A DNA stretch of 64,000 bases from CALJFL01 sp963669435 (GCA_963669435.1 OY770025.1:1798001-1862000); one strand, 5' to 3'; counted from the stretch's first letter, positions 42,150-51,909 are shown. The notes: generated by a model not told the origin, from the sequence alone. Translations and numbers: made by a program.

Positions 42150-42830
42150 CTACTTGGCCAGTATGATCTGTAGGCGGTCGCCTACTTTTTCTGCGGCGTC
42201 GGCGATACCGCCAAGTAAGGCCATGACACGGTAATAGAACATGACGTCGACCGGGGGTAATTCTGCTTCCAATTTGAACAATCGATAGCGCAGGCGCTCA
42301 GCCAGCTTGTCGGTACGACCTTCGAGCTTGTCGAGTTCTTTCAGCATCGACTCAACGCGCTTGACCTCGCGCCCGGTAAAACCCACCTCCAGCAGTTCAT
42401 CAAGCTCCTGGATAGCGACCAGGGCCTGGTCCCCTGTGGCCACGCAGGCATCGGTGAATTCCGCGAGATACTTTTGCAACTTCGCTGGGAACTGCATTCG
42501 GCGGCCCAGGACAATCACGCTGACATCCTTGGCGGTATTGGCCAGAACGTCCTGCACTGAAACGAGCTCTAAAAGGTCAGACCGCGGTACCGGCAGGAAC
42601 AGGCTCTTTGGCAGATGCCGGCGTACAGAGCGCTTGAGCTTGTCTGCGTCGCGTTCGGCCTCGACAATCTGCTCGTGTATTGCCTGCGCCAGCTCCCAAT
42701 CTTCTTCTGCGCTTGCGGCCATCAGCCCGGGCAACAATTGCGCCGCTTCCTGGGCGATCTTCATGTGTTCCTGTATCGGGCCTATGGGCGACCTGCCGAA
42801 CAGGTTGCCCAGGGGGTTTATGGTGGCCAT
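42150..42830 (-). CDS. DUF47/TIGR00153 family PhoU-like protein
   Basis: 226 residues, all-helical, PhoU-related. The N-terminus MATINPLGNLFGRSPIGPIQEHMKIA and the coiled-coil-like LEGRTDKLAERLRYRLFKLEAELPPVDVMFYYRVMALLGGIADAAEKVGDRLQI are typical of the proteins encoded beside Pit transporters. It is thought to modulate transporter activity, but the mechanism is unknown. It is the first gene of a two-gene unit with pit. The upstream 130-bp gap to the GspE-like gene holds its promoter. Confidence 0.93.
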   Translation of the reverse strand: MATINPLGNLFGRSPIGPIQEHMKIAQEAAQLLPGLMAASAEEDWELAQAIHEQIVEAERDADKLKRSVRRHLPKSLFLPVPRSDLLELVSVQDVLANTAKDVSVIVLGRRMQFPAKLQKYLAEFTDACVATGDQALVAIQELDELLEVGFTGREVKRVESMLKELDKLEGRTDKLAERLRYRLFKLEAELPPVDVMFYYRVMALLGGIADAAEKVGDRLQIILAK

Positions 42831-42993
42831 TTGTTATTCTCCTGCTGGCTCTTTCGATGCCGAAGTATAGGTGTTGAACTGAGGGCTGTCACAACATATT
42901 ACGGTCTCCACGACCCGTATTTGAAGACGGCCATGGGTCGCTGCCGATGGCAGCTGTGATAGCATGGTTAGTGAGGTGATTGCGCCAAAGCCT

Positions 42994-43068
42994 GATGCAC
43001 CGAAAACAGATGCATCTGGAACAGACGCACCTGGAACCGAGGCACCTGGAACCGAAACACCTGGAATC
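42994..43068. repeat. Five 15-bp imperfect tandem repeats upstream of the GspE-like gene
   Basis: Units GATGCACCGAAAACA, GATGCATCTGGAACA, GACGCACCTGGAACC, GAGGCACCTGGAACC and GAAACACCTGGAATC run in frame with the following gene. If translated from an ATG at 42964 they would read as APGTE-like blocks. A better ribosome site (GAAGGT, 43069-43074) lies after them, so they may be leader DNA instead. Confidence 0.7.
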
Positions 43069-43080
43069 GAAGGTATAACA

Positions 43081-44859
43081 ATGACCGCACAATTTGGGGG
43101 GAGCAGGGCGGAACACCAATTGCACCTGCCCAGCCTGGCCAAGATGCTGAATGTCGATGGTCGCCTTTCCGTAGAGGACCTCGCCCGGGTCAGCAAGACC
43201 ATGATTGGCGCGGTGCACCCACTGGTCTACCTGGCGGAACAGAATCTGCCGGACCCCTCGCGCGACGGTAAGCCGCTAGACATGGATGCGCTGCTGGCCT
43301 GGCTCAGTGAGCAGGTTGAACAGCAGGTCTACGAGATAGACCCGCTGAAAATCAATGTCAGTGCTATCTCCGAGGTTATGTCCAAGGCCTTTGCGGAGCG
43401 ACACCAGATCCTGGCGGTGGAAGTGCGCGATGACGAGGTGTTGATAGCTAGCTCCGAGCCCTATATCCGCGGTTGGGAGTCCCATCTGCAGCACACCTTG
43501 CGCAACAAACCCATTCGGCGGGTGTTGGCGGACCCGCGGGATATCGCCCGTCATCGGGCCGAGTTTTACACCATGGCGGGTTCGGTGCGCGGTGCCCACG
43601 GTGCCGGTCGCGGTGAAAGTGCTGCGGGGCTGAGCAACCTGGAGCAAATGCTGGAATTGGGCTCGATGAAAGAGCCCGACGCCAATGACCAGCATATTGT
43701 CAGTATCGTGGACTGGTTACTGCAGTATGCCTTTGAGCAGCGAGCCAGCGATATTCACATCGAGCCGCGACGCGAGGTCGGGCACGTCCGCTTTCGAATC
43801 GATGGTGTATTGCACAATGTTTACGAATTACCCCAACAAGTGTGCTCTGCGGTTACCAGTCGCATCAAGATACTCGGTCGCATGGATGTGGCGGAAAAAA
43901 GACGACCCCAGGATGGCCGCCTGAAAACCCGCGCCCCGGACGGTAACGAGGTGGAACTGCGACTCGCCACCCTGCCAACTGCGTTTGGCGAAAAACTGGT
44001 TATGCGCATCTTCGATCCCGATGTGCTGCAAAAGAGTTTTGAAGAGCTGGGACTGGCCGACGAGGACCTGCAGCGCTGGGACCAGATGACCTCGGCCGGC
44101 AATGGCATTGTGTTAGTCACCGGGCCCACCGGCTCCGGGAAAACCACCACCCTGTACTCCACGTTGCGGCAATTGGCGACCTCGGAGGTAAATGTCTGCA
44201 CCATCGAGGATCCTATCGAAATGGTCGAAGGTGCGTTCAACCAGATGCAGGTCAATCACGGCATTGCGCTCGATTTTTCGTCTGGTGTGCGTGCACTGAT
44301 GCGCCAGGACCCGGACATCATCATGGTGGGTGAGATACGCGACCTGGAAACCGCGAACATGGCGGTACAGGCGGCGCTGACCGGGCACCTCGTGTTGTCC
44401 ACGCTGCACACCAACGACTCGCCCAGTTCGCTGTCGCGATTGCTGGAATTGGGGGTGCCGGCCTACCTGATCAAGGCGACCATCCGTGGCGTTATGTCCC
44501 AACGGCTGGTGCGTATCCTGTGCCCGGACTGCAAAACGTTCACCGACCCGGACCCGGATGCCTGGCAGCAACTCACCGCGCCGTGGGATATCCCACTTCC
44601 CGAAAAGGTAGCTCAGCCTGTCGGTTGTCGCAGTTGTCGGGATACCGGATACATGGGCCGCCGCGGAATTTACGAGGTGCTGGTGAATAGCCCGGCCGTG
44701 CAGAACGAAATAACGCCACAGCTCGAAACCGCCAGGTTGCGTGAAATTGCCATGGGAGAGGGCATGAAAACCCTGCGTCTGAGCGGCGCCAGCCGCGTTG
44801 CCCGCGGTGAAACCACGGTTGAAGAAGTGATGCGGGTCGCCCCTGTACTCGATGCCTGA
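43081..44859 (+). CDS. GspE/PilB-type secretion ATPase
   Basis: 592 residues from the ATG at 43081 (GAAGGT at 43069-43074). An N-terminal MSHEN/GspE_N-like region is followed by the hexameric ATPase: Walker A VTGPTGSGKTTTLY, Asp box TIEDPIE, Walker B DPDIIMVGEIRDLETA, His box TGHLVLSTLHTNDS. A CxxC pair near the C-terminus (LCPDCKTF and GCRSCRDTGY) could bind zinc as in PilB/GspE. It powers type II secretion or type IV pilus assembly. No gspF/pilC, pilin or secretin gene is nearby, so it is isolated. An extended start at 42964 would include the 15-bp repeats. Confidence 0.88.
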   Translation: MTAQFGGSRAEHQLHLPSLAKMLNVDGRLSVEDLARVSKTMIGAVHPLVYLAEQNLPDPSRDGKPLDMDALLAWLSEQVEQQVYEIDPLKINVSAISEVMSKAFAERHQILAVEVRDDEVLIASSEPYIRGWESHLQHTLRNKPIRRVLADPRDIARHRAEFYTMAGSVRGAHGAGRGESAAGLSNLEQMLELGSMKEPDANDQHIVSIVDWLLQYAFEQRASDIHIEPRREVGHVRFRIDGVLHNVYELPQQVCSAVTSRIKILGRMDVAEKRRPQDGRLKTRAPDGNEVELRLATLPTAFGEKLVMRIFDPDVLQKSFEELGLADEDLQRWDQMTSAGNGIVLVTGPTGSGKTTTLYSTLRQLATSEVNVCTIEDPIEMVEGAFNQMQVNHGIALDFSSGVRALMRQDPDIIMVGEIRDLETANMAVQAALTGHLVLSTLHTNDSPSSLSRLLELGVPAYLIKATIRGVMSQRLVRILCPDCKTFTDPDPDAWQQLTAPWDIPLPEKVAQPVGCRSCRDTGYMGRRGIYEVLVNSPAVQNEITPQLETARLREIAMGEGMKTLRLSGASRVARGETTVEEVMRVAPVLDA

Positions 44860-44904
44860 GTCATCAAGCTGCGCTAAGCGCTGACCCCTACTACACTAGC
44901 AAAT

Positions 44905-47802
44905 ATGTCACTCAACACCGTCCAACTGCCTGAGTCCCTGTCCCGGGCGGCAGAGAGGGCCTGGGAACTTGTCCTGGACAGTTGCGACAACGATGATGCG
45001 CGCGAGCTCCAGCGTGTTATCGAGCAGGCGGGTATTGCCGATCAGTTAGCGCATGTGCTCTCCACCAGTCCTTTTGTCGCCGGCTTACTGCGGCGCAAGC
45101 CCGGGCTGCTTATTGACCTGGTGTCTTCGAGCGAACTACTCACCAGGCTACCCGACACGGCCTGGCAGCAGCAGTTGGACGCGTTGCTCAATGTACCCGA
45201 TGCGAATCTCGCTTTGGTGCTGCGCCAATTCAGGCAGCGCCACATGCTGCGCATTATCTGGCGCGATTTCTGTCGCCTGGCGGACACCCTGGAAACAGTG
45301 CGCGATACCTCGATGTTGGCGGACGCCTGTATTGGTGCTGCGCAACTGCATTGCCAGGCGGAGCTGGAACAGCGCTATGGCCAACCCATCGGTAAGGAAT
45401 CTGGAACGCCGCAAAGCCTGGTGGTGCTGGCGATGGGGAAACTGGGCGCGAGGGAGCTGAATGTCTCTTCAGATATTGACCTGATATTCACCTACCCGGA
45501 AGCGGGTCAGACGGACAGTGCGGACCGCCCGCTCAGCAACGAGGAATTTTTTACCCGCCTGGGCAGGGCGATTATTTCCGCGCTGGACCCGGTCACCGCC
45601 GAGGGCTTTGTTTTCCGTGTTGACATGCGTTTACGCCCCTACGGCGAGAGTGGCGCACTGGTCCACAACTTTACCGCCCTTGAGGAGTACTACCAGGACC
45701 AGGGCCGGGACTGGGAGCGCTACGCGCTCATCAAGGCTCGGCCGGTGACCGGAGACCCGACGCGCGCTGCCGAATTGATGGGCATGCTGCGTCCGTTCGT
45801 CTTTCGCCGCTACATTGATTTTGGCGTGATAGCCAGCTTGCGTGGGATGAAAGCCGGCATCAATGCCGAGGTGCGACGGCGCGGCCTGGATGCGAATGTG
45901 AAACTCGGGCATGGCGGCATTCGCGAGGTTGAGTTTATCGCCCAGTGTTTCCAGTTGATTCGCGGCGGGCGCGATGCGCAATTACAACAACGAGAATTGC
46001 TCCCGGTGCTTGCTGAGTGCGTCGAGCTCGGTTGTCTCCCCCATTCTGCGGTCGACGAGTTGATACCTGCCTACCTGTTCCTGCGTGACAGTGAGCACGC
46101 GATACAGGGCTATGCAGACAAGCAGACCCAGGCGCTCCCCGAAGATGCGCTGCCGCGAGCGGCCATGGCCCAGGTCATGGGCTGCGGCGACTGGGAGGAG
46201 TACGAGCAGCAGCTGTCCAGCCATCGAGCGCGAGTTTCTGCGCACTTCGAGCAGCTCATTGCCGCGCCGGAGGAAGAGCATCGCGCGGAGCAGCTGTCCT
46301 GGGATGAGTCCCTGCATGCAGAAGATCTGCTGGAGCTGGGTTTTGACGACGCGGAAGGTTCGCTGCAGCAACTGCGTGACCTGCATGGCAGTAGCCGCGT
46401 TAAAAGCCTGCAGTCCGAAGGTCGCGAACGGCTCGACAGGTTCATGCCCCAGTTGCTGCACGCCTGTGGCGAGGTTGAAAACCCGGGCCTTGCCTTACAG
46501 CGGGTATTACCGCTGGTTGAAGCCGTCGTGCGCCGCAGTGCTTACCTGGCCCTGCTCATGGAAAACCCGTCCGCACTGAAAGAGCTGGTCACGCTTTGCC
46601 ACGCCAGTCCGTGGATATCGGAGCAACTGGCACGCAGCCCGGTGCTTCTCGATGAGTTACTCGACGGCGCCAGTCTCTACACGGCACCTGACAAAACGCT
46701 GCTGCACGATGAATTGCGTCAACAGGTCGCCCGACTGCTACCGGGTGACCTTGAGGGCCAGATGGATGTGCTGCGCTATTTCAAGGCGGCGCACGTGCTG
46801 CGAGTAGCGGCCAGCGAATTGTCCGGAAGACTCCCCCTGATGCAGGTGAGCGACAAATTGACCTACATCGCGGAAGTCATCCTTGAGCACGTGTTATGGG
46901 TCGCCTGGGCTGACCTCACTGCCAAGTACGGTGAACCGGCGCGCGAGACCACAGGCACCGGGTTTGCCATTTACGGCTTTGGCAAACTCGGTGGGCTGGA
47001 GTTGGGTTACGGCTCTGACCTGGACCTGGTCTTCGTCTACGATGCTAAAGAGCAGGGTGTTACCGATGGTGATCGCGCTATCGATAATGTGGTTTTCTAC
47101 ACGCGCCTGGGCCAGCGCATCATCCATATCTTGGAAACGCGTATGGCCCTGGGCCAGCTGTACGAAGTCGATATGCGCCTGCGGCCATCGGGTGCATCGG
47201 GCATGCTGGTGATTACCGCCAGGGGTTTCGGCAAGTACCAGCGCGAGGAGGCCTGGACCTGGGAACACCAGGCGCTGGTGCGGGCGCGCCTGGTTGCGGG
47301 TGACCCCGCTGTAGCCGAACAGGTGGATGCGATTCGCGCCGAGGTTCTTGCCAGGTCCCGTGACGAGGCGACACTGGCCGGCGATGTACAGGCAATGCGC
47401 AGGCGCATGCGCGAACACCTGCTGCCAAAAGCCACCCAGGGGGATCGGGAGTTCCACCTGAAACAAGGCGTTGGCGGTATCGTCGACATTGAATTTATGG
47501 TGCAGTTTGCGGTGCTGGCCTGGTCGGCACGCCATCCCGATCTGGTAGTGTGGTCCGACAATGTGCGCATCCTCGACGCCCTGGGGACCACCGGCCTGTT
47601 TGACAGGACTGAATGCGATGCGCTTACCGAGGCTTACCTGGCTTTTCGCTCAGCTTCCCACCAACTCGCCTTGCAGCAATTGCCTGGGACGGTGCCAATT
47701 GAACAATACGGCGCTCTGCGGCAGGCGGTAGCGGATAAGTGGGATGATGTATTTGCACAGTTTGAGGAGTCGACCCTGGCGGATGAGGTGGGAGTAAAGT
47801 GA
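44905..47802 (+). CDS. glnE: Bifunctional glutamine-synthetase adenylyltransferase/deadenylase
   Basis: 965 residues with two homologous nucleotidyltransferase halves. The N-terminal deadenylylase site is VSSDIDLIFTYPEAG and the C-terminal adenylyltransferase site is GYGSDLDLVFVYDA, each with the metal-binding DxD. VDMRLRPYGESGALV and VDMRLRPSGASGMLV are paired signatures, and KLGHGGIREVEF / KQGVGGIVDIEF also match. It controls glutamine synthetase by nitrogen status under PII. The stop overlaps the waaF GTG start. The ilvE gene found here in Pseudomonas is absent. Confidence 0.97.
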   Translation: MSLNTVQLPESLSRAAERAWELVLDSCDNDDARELQRVIEQAGIADQLAHVLSTSPFVAGLLRRKPGLLIDLVSSSELLTRLPDTAWQQQLDALLNVPDANLALVLRQFRQRHMLRIIWRDFCRLADTLETVRDTSMLADACIGAAQLHCQAELEQRYGQPIGKESGTPQSLVVLAMGKLGARELNVSSDIDLIFTYPEAGQTDSADRPLSNEEFFTRLGRAIISALDPVTAEGFVFRVDMRLRPYGESGALVHNFTALEEYYQDQGRDWERYALIKARPVTGDPTRAAELMGMLRPFVFRRYIDFGVIASLRGMKAGINAEVRRRGLDANVKLGHGGIREVEFIAQCFQLIRGGRDAQLQQRELLPVLAECVELGCLPHSAVDELIPAYLFLRDSEHAIQGYADKQTQALPEDALPRAAMAQVMGCGDWEEYEQQLSSHRARVSAHFEQLIAAPEEEHRAEQLSWDESLHAEDLLELGFDDAEGSLQQLRDLHGSSRVKSLQSEGRERLDRFMPQLLHACGEVENPGLALQRVLPLVEAVVRRSAYLALLMENPSALKELVTLCHASPWISEQLARSPVLLDELLDGASLYTAPDKTLLHDELRQQVARLLPGDLEGQMDVLRYFKAAHVLRVAASELSGRLPLMQVSDKLTYIAEVILEHVLWVAWADLTAKYGEPARETTGTGFAIYGFGKLGGLELGYGSDLDLVFVYDAKEQGVTDGDRAIDNVVFYTRLGQRIIHILETRMALGQLYEVDMRLRPSGASGMLVITARGFGKYQREEAWTWEHQALVRARLVAGDPAVAEQVDAIRAEVLARSRDEATLAGDVQAMRRRMREHLLPKATQGDREFHLKQGVGGIVDIEFMVQFAVLAWSARHPDLVVWSDNVRILDALGTTGLFDRTECDALTEAYLAFRSASHQLALQQLPGTVPIEQYGALRQAVADKWDDVFAQFEESTLADEVGVK

Positions 47803-48866
47803 ATGCGGAATATTCCAGTCAGGCACCCGACAGAGTATTGGTAGTTGGCCCGTCCTGGGTTGGCGATATGGTCATGGCCCAGGCGTTATTCAAGCAGCTG
47901 ACGATTTCGCGACCCGGCGTTGAGATAGACGTACTGGCCCCACCCTGGAGTGATCCGCTGTTGGTGCGCATGCCCGAGGTCAGGAATGCGCTCACCAAGC
48001 CCATTGGTCATGGTGAACTGGCTTTGGGACGCCGCTGGAAGCTGGGCCGGCAGCTAGCGAGTCGTGGCTATGACCAGTCCATCGTATTACCGAACTCTTT
48101 TAAGTCCGCTCTCGTGCCCTGGCTCGCCGGTATTCCGCGAAGAACCGGTTGGCGGGGCGAGCATCGCTACGGCCTGCTAAATGATTTACGTAAGCTCGAC
48201 CCGCAGCGACTACCGTTGATGGTCCAGCGCTTCGTAGCACTTGCGCAGGACGACGGTGAGCCTCTTCCTCGACTGATCCCCGGGCCTGAACTCCAGGTGG
48301 ACACCGAGGCAGCGCAGGCGGTGGGCAATAAATTTGGCCTGGCGCCTCAGGGCCGGGTACTTGCGCTGTGTCCAGGGGCCGAATTTGGTGGTGCCAAGCG
48401 TTGGCCTGACAGCTATTTTGCCACCTTGGCACGGCGCTATATTGATCTGGGCTGGCAGGTGGTATTGTTCGGCTCACCCAAGGATCAGGAGGTGACCACG
48501 CGCATAGCGGACGCCTGTGCCAGTGCACACTGCCTGGACCTCGCCGGTAAGACTTCACTGGGAGAGGCGGTTGACCTGTTGTCCTTGTGCAGTGCTGTGG
48601 TGAGTAATGACTCTGGACTAATGCACATTGCCGCTGCGCTGAATCGCCCGACCTTGGTGATTTACGGCGCGACATCACCGGACTTTACACCGCCCCTGAG
48701 CAAACGTGCCGCCATTGAACGCAGCGAAATCGAATGTGCTCCCTGCTTTGAACGCGATTGTCCCCTGCAGCATCATCGCTGCATGCGCGATACCCTGCCT
48801 GAGCAGGTAGCTGATAAACTTGCCCGCCTGATAATTGCCACCGACCAGGATGTGGATAACCAGTAG
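47799..48866 (+). CDS. waaF: ADP-heptose:LPS heptosyltransferase II
   Basis: 355 residues, glycosyltransferase family 9. It adds the second heptose to the LPS inner core. GPSWVGDMVMAQALFKQL is the N-terminal donor/acceptor signature, and CPGAEFGGAKRWPDSYFATLA plus SNDSGLMHIAAALNRPTLVIYGATSPDFTPPL is the ADP-heptose binding and catalytic part. The C-terminal PCFERDCPLQHHRCMRDT cluster is typical of WaaF. The GTG start overlaps the glnE stop; waaC overlaps by one base. It belongs to a waaF-waaC-waaG-waaP run. Confidence 0.95.
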   Translation: MNAEYSSQAPDRVLVVGPSWVGDMVMAQALFKQLTISRPGVEIDVLAPPWSDPLLVRMPEVRNALTKPIGHGELALGRRWKLGRQLASRGYDQSIVLPNSFKSALVPWLAGIPRRTGWRGEHRYGLLNDLRKLDPQRLPLMVQRFVALAQDDGEPLPRLIPGPELQVDTEAAQAVGNKFGLAPQGRVLALCPGAEFGGAKRWPDSYFATLARRYIDLGWQVVLFGSPKDQEVTTRIADACASAHCLDLAGKTSLGEAVDLLSLCSAVVSNDSGLMHIAAALNRPTLVIYGATSPDFTPPLSKRAAIERSEIECAPCFERDCPLQHHRCMRDTLPEQVADKLARLIIATDQDVDNQ

Positions 48867-49867
48867 TGCGGGTTCTCATTGTTAAAATGTCGTCATTGGG
48901 GGATGTCATTCACACGCTGCCGGCGGTGACTGATGCCGCCAACGCCATGCCGGGGATCAAGTTTGATTGGGTGGTAGAGGAAGCATTTGCCGAAATTCCC
49001 CAGTGGCATCCCGCCGTCGATCGAGTGATTCCCATTGCCCTGCGTCGCTGGCGCAAGAGCCCGTTCCGGGATTTCCGTGGACCCGAGTGGCGGCGTTTTC
49101 GCCAGGATTTGCAGGGCGCTCATTATGACGCGGTGATTGACGCCCAGGGGTTACTCAAGAGCGCTGCGGTGGCGCGCTTAGCAAAGGCGCCTGTTTTTGG
49201 CATGGATAAAGCGTCCGCGCGTGAGCGACTGGCCGCTGCTGCCTATCAGCACAAGTTGGCAGTACCGCGTGACTTGCACGCGGTTGAGCGCATCAGGCTA
49301 CTGTTCTCCAAAGCCTTGGGCTACGCACTCCCGACCGAAACTGGTGACTACGGCTTGCGCGAATACCTGCACCCGCAGCGCGAGCAAGTCGCGCCCAGCG
49401 TGCTGTTTTTTCACGGCACCGCGCGCGCCGAAAAGTTGTGGTCTGAAACGCGCTGGTTGGAATTGGCGCAGTTGGTGCTCGAAGATGGCTACAGTATTTG
49501 GCTGCCCTGGGGAAACGAGGCGGAACACGAGCGCGCGCTGCGCCTGGCTGATGGTTGCCCTGCGGCACAGGTTTTACCGAAACTGGATTTACTGGGATTA
49601 GCCAGCCTGTTGTTTGAAGTCGATGGCGCAGTAGCGTTGGATACCGGCCTCGGTCATTTAGCTGCGGCGTTGGATGTGCCTACCGTGTCATTGTACGGGC
49701 CCACAGATACCCGCCTGATCGGCGCCTATGGCGACAACCAGGTGCATGTAGAGTCACCGGTCAGGCCGCAGGACACCAGTGATCCAATGGCGATGATGGA
49801 GTCGATCACCGCACCCATGGTCTGGGATGCGCTGAAGCCGCTTTTGCCGAACAGGCCGCTACCATGA
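48866..49867 (+). CDS. waaC: ADP-heptose:LPS heptosyltransferase I
   Basis: 333 residues, GT9. It transfers the first heptose onto Kdo. VLIVKMSSLGDVIHTLPAVTDA and DWVVEEAFAEIPQWHPAVDRVIP are WaaC signatures, with VIDAQGLLKSA and GAVALDTGLGHLAAALDVPTVSLYGPTDTRLIGAYG for the donor domain. Start is GTG at 48866 sharing one base with the waaF stop. The adjoining ATGA junction to waaG implies translational coupling. Confidence 0.95.
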   Translation: MRVLIVKMSSLGDVIHTLPAVTDAANAMPGIKFDWVVEEAFAEIPQWHPAVDRVIPIALRRWRKSPFRDFRGPEWRRFRQDLQGAHYDAVIDAQGLLKSAAVARLAKAPVFGMDKASARERLAAAAYQHKLAVPRDLHAVERIRLLFSKALGYALPTETGDYGLREYLHPQREQVAPSVLFFHGTARAEKLWSETRWLELAQLVLEDGYSIWLPWGNEAEHERALRLADGCPAAQVLPKLDLLGLASLLFEVDGAVALDTGLGHLAAALDVPTVSLYGPTDTRLIGAYGDNQVHVESPVRPQDTSDPMAMMESITAPMVWDALKPLLPNRPLP

Positions 49868-51009
49868 AACTGGCCCTGCTGCTGTACAAGTACTTTCCCT
49901 ACGGCGGTATGCAGCGGGATTTCCGTCGTTTTGTGGAGGAGCTGCTCGCGCTGGGCCACGAGTGCCGCGTCTATTATATTGACTGGCAGGGCGATGAGCT
50001 CCCGGGTGTTGATACCCGTCGGGTCAACGTGCGCGCGCTCAATAATCACACCCGTAATGAACACTTCACCCAGTGGGTACAGCAGGACCTGGCCATCGAT
50101 CCGGTTGATGCGGTTATTGGCTTCAACAAAATGCCGGGCCTGGATGTTTATTATGCCGCGGACTCCTGTTACCTGGACAAGGCCCTGACGGAGCGAGGCT
50201 GGTTGTATCGCCGGGGAGGGAGGTTCAAACACTTTGCAGCCTATGAGGCTGCGGTGTTCGGTCCTGACAGCGATACCGATATTTTGCTGATTTCTGAGAC
50301 CGAGCAGGCCAAGTTTGAGCGCCATTACCATACCGATAAAAGCCGCCTGCACATGTTGCCCCCCGGGGTTTCCCGCGATCGCGCTGTGTCGCCGGATACC
50401 CCGCGTCGCCGTGAAAAACTGCGTGGAGAACTGGGCCTGCAAGGCGCCGACATCGCCCTGCTGTTTGTCGGCTCGGGCTTCATCAAGAAGGGGTTAGACC
50501 GGGCTCTGGTCGCCCTGGCGCACCTGCAACAGGAACGAGGTGACGTGACTACCCGTCTGTTCGTGGTCGGCCAGGATAAAGCGGGCCGCTATAAACGCCA
50601 GGCGAAAAAGCTGGACATCGATGACAGTGTATTTTTCCTGGGTGGGCGCGACGACATACCCGATCTGTTGTTTGCCGCCGATGCGCTGGTGCATCCGGCG
50701 TTGGATGAAGCGGCAGGCATTGTACTGTTAGAGGCGCTGGTGGCGGGACTGCCGGTGGTGGTGACCGATGTGTGTGGCTATGCCTCGCACATTGCCAGAG
50801 CGGCGGCCGGCATTGTGCTGAGTTCACCCTTTGCCCAGGACGACCTGAACAAGGCTGTATCGCGCATGCTTGACGGTTACTTCCGCGGCCAGTGTCGAGA
50901 GCGCGGCCTGGAATATGCCCGCAAAGTTGACCTTTACTCTATGCACTCTACCGGCGCTGCCCTGATGGTTGAGTTGGTGGACCGGCGAAAGAGGCATGGC
51001 AGTGAGTAG
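49864..51009 (+). CDS. waaG: WaaG-like LPS core glucosyltransferase (GT4)
   Basis: 381 residues. LALLLYKYFPYGGMQRDFRRFVEELLALGHECRVYYIDWQGD matches the N-terminal domain of UDP-glucose:heptosyl-LPS alpha-1,3-glucosyltransferase. The donor domain has GSGFIKKGLDRALVALA and HPALDEAAGIVLLEALVAGLPVVVTDVCGYA, including the E-x7-E retaining-GT signature. It is probably peripheral at the inner membrane, extending the core. It starts at the ATGA overlap with waaC and overlaps waaP by 14 bp. Sugar specificity is inferred from synteny. Confidence 0.9.
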   Translation: MKLALLLYKYFPYGGMQRDFRRFVEELLALGHECRVYYIDWQGDELPGVDTRRVNVRALNNHTRNEHFTQWVQQDLAIDPVDAVIGFNKMPGLDVYYAADSCYLDKALTERGWLYRRGGRFKHFAAYEAAVFGPDSDTDILLISETEQAKFERHYHTDKSRLHMLPPGVSRDRAVSPDTPRRREKLRGELGLQGADIALLFVGSGFIKKGLDRALVALAHLQQERGDVTTRLFVVGQDKAGRYKRQAKKLDIDDSVFFLGGRDDIPDLLFAADALVHPALDEAAGIVLLEALVAGLPVVVTDVCGYASHIARAAAGIVLSSPFAQDDLNKAVSRMLDGYFRGQCRERGLEYARKVDLYSMHSTGAALMVELVDRRKRHGSE

Positions 51010-51829
51010 TAATTACCTCCGGGAGGACCTGCAGGGTCAGACCGGGAGCGGCAGTCTTTTGGACTGGGTCGAGCAAATCGCCGCCCGGGCGGAACCCGGC
51101 GATGTGTTCCGCGACAAGGAGGGGCGCCGCACCTTGCGTTTCGTGCACCTGGGGCGTGCCTTTTTTCTCAAGCTCCACCGGGGTGTTGGCTGGGCTGAAA
51201 TTCTGAAAAACCTGTTGCAGTTGCGCTTACCGATTACCAGTGCACGCAACGAGTTTGCCGCGGTGCGCCGGCTGGAGAGCCTGGGGGTCGATACTCTGTC
51301 GATCGCTGCCTTCAGCCTGGAGGGCAGTAATCCGGCGACCCTGCATTCCATGTTGGTGACCGATGAGCTCACCGGCACGATCAGTCTCGAAGACTACTGC
51401 ACCCCATGGTTACAGGCGCCACCTTCGGCGACAGTCAAGCGCCGACTGATTGACAAGGTGGCCGACACCGCCCGGCGTATGCACGAAAGTGGCATCAATC
51501 ATCGTGACTTTTACCTATGCCATTTCCACCTCGCACCGGAAAGCCTCGCTACAGATAATATCCGCTGTCACCTGATTGACTTGCACCGTGCCCAATTGCG
51601 TAACGCCACGCCACGGCGCTGGCAGGTCAAGGACCTGGCGGGGCTGTACTTTTCGGCTATGGATTGCGGGCTGTCTGGTCGGGATCTGCTGCGCTTCGTA
51701 CGAGCCTACTCCGGGGTAAGTCTGCGCGAGGTAATGAAGTCCGATGCGTCCTTGTGGCAGCAGGTGGAACGCAAGGCCCTTAAACTGTATCGGCGGGAGC
51801 ATGGGCGGGAACCACCGCCGGTGCGTTGA
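50996..51829 (+). CDS. waaP: LPS core heptose(I) kinase
   Basis: 277 residues, protein-kinase-like fold. It phosphorylates heptose I of the inner core, which strengthens the outer membrane. Visible kinase features are the ATP-lobe TLRFVHLGRAFFLKLHRGVGWAEILKN (with the Lys), RLESLGVDTLSIAAF, GINHRDFYLCHFHLA (catalytic Asp) and HLIDLHRAQLRN (metal Asp). DLAGLYFSAMDCGLSGRDLLRFVRAYSG is WaaP-like. ATG at 50996 is chosen; a GTG at 51002 is possible. Position after waaG is the usual Pseudomonas-type arrangement. Confidence 0.93.
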   Translation: MAVSSNYLREDLQGQTGSGSLLDWVEQIAARAEPGDVFRDKEGRRTLRFVHLGRAFFLKLHRGVGWAEILKNLLQLRLPITSARNEFAAVRRLESLGVDTLSIAAFSLEGSNPATLHSMLVTDELTGTISLEDYCTPWLQAPPSATVKRRLIDKVADTARRMHESGINHRDFYLCHFHLAPESLATDNIRCHLIDLHRAQLRNATPRRWQVKDLAGLYFSAMDCGLSGRDLLRFVRAYSGVSLREVMKSDASLWQQVERKALKLYRREHGREPPPVR

Positions 51830-51909
51830 GATTTGGTGTTGTACAGTGTTGCCGCGGCGACTACCACAGGCAAACTTTGAATACCTCGACAGGAGCGGCA
51901 TACGGCGGT

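Noticed and set aside
42307..42870. Plus-strand frame opposite the DUF47 gene
   Set aside because: Ser/Arg-rich translation with no domain; the minus-strand protein matches its family.
50969..50995. Upstream start for waaP
   Set aside because: It would overlap waaG by 41 bp and adds residues absent from the family; ATG at 50996 is the simpler reading.
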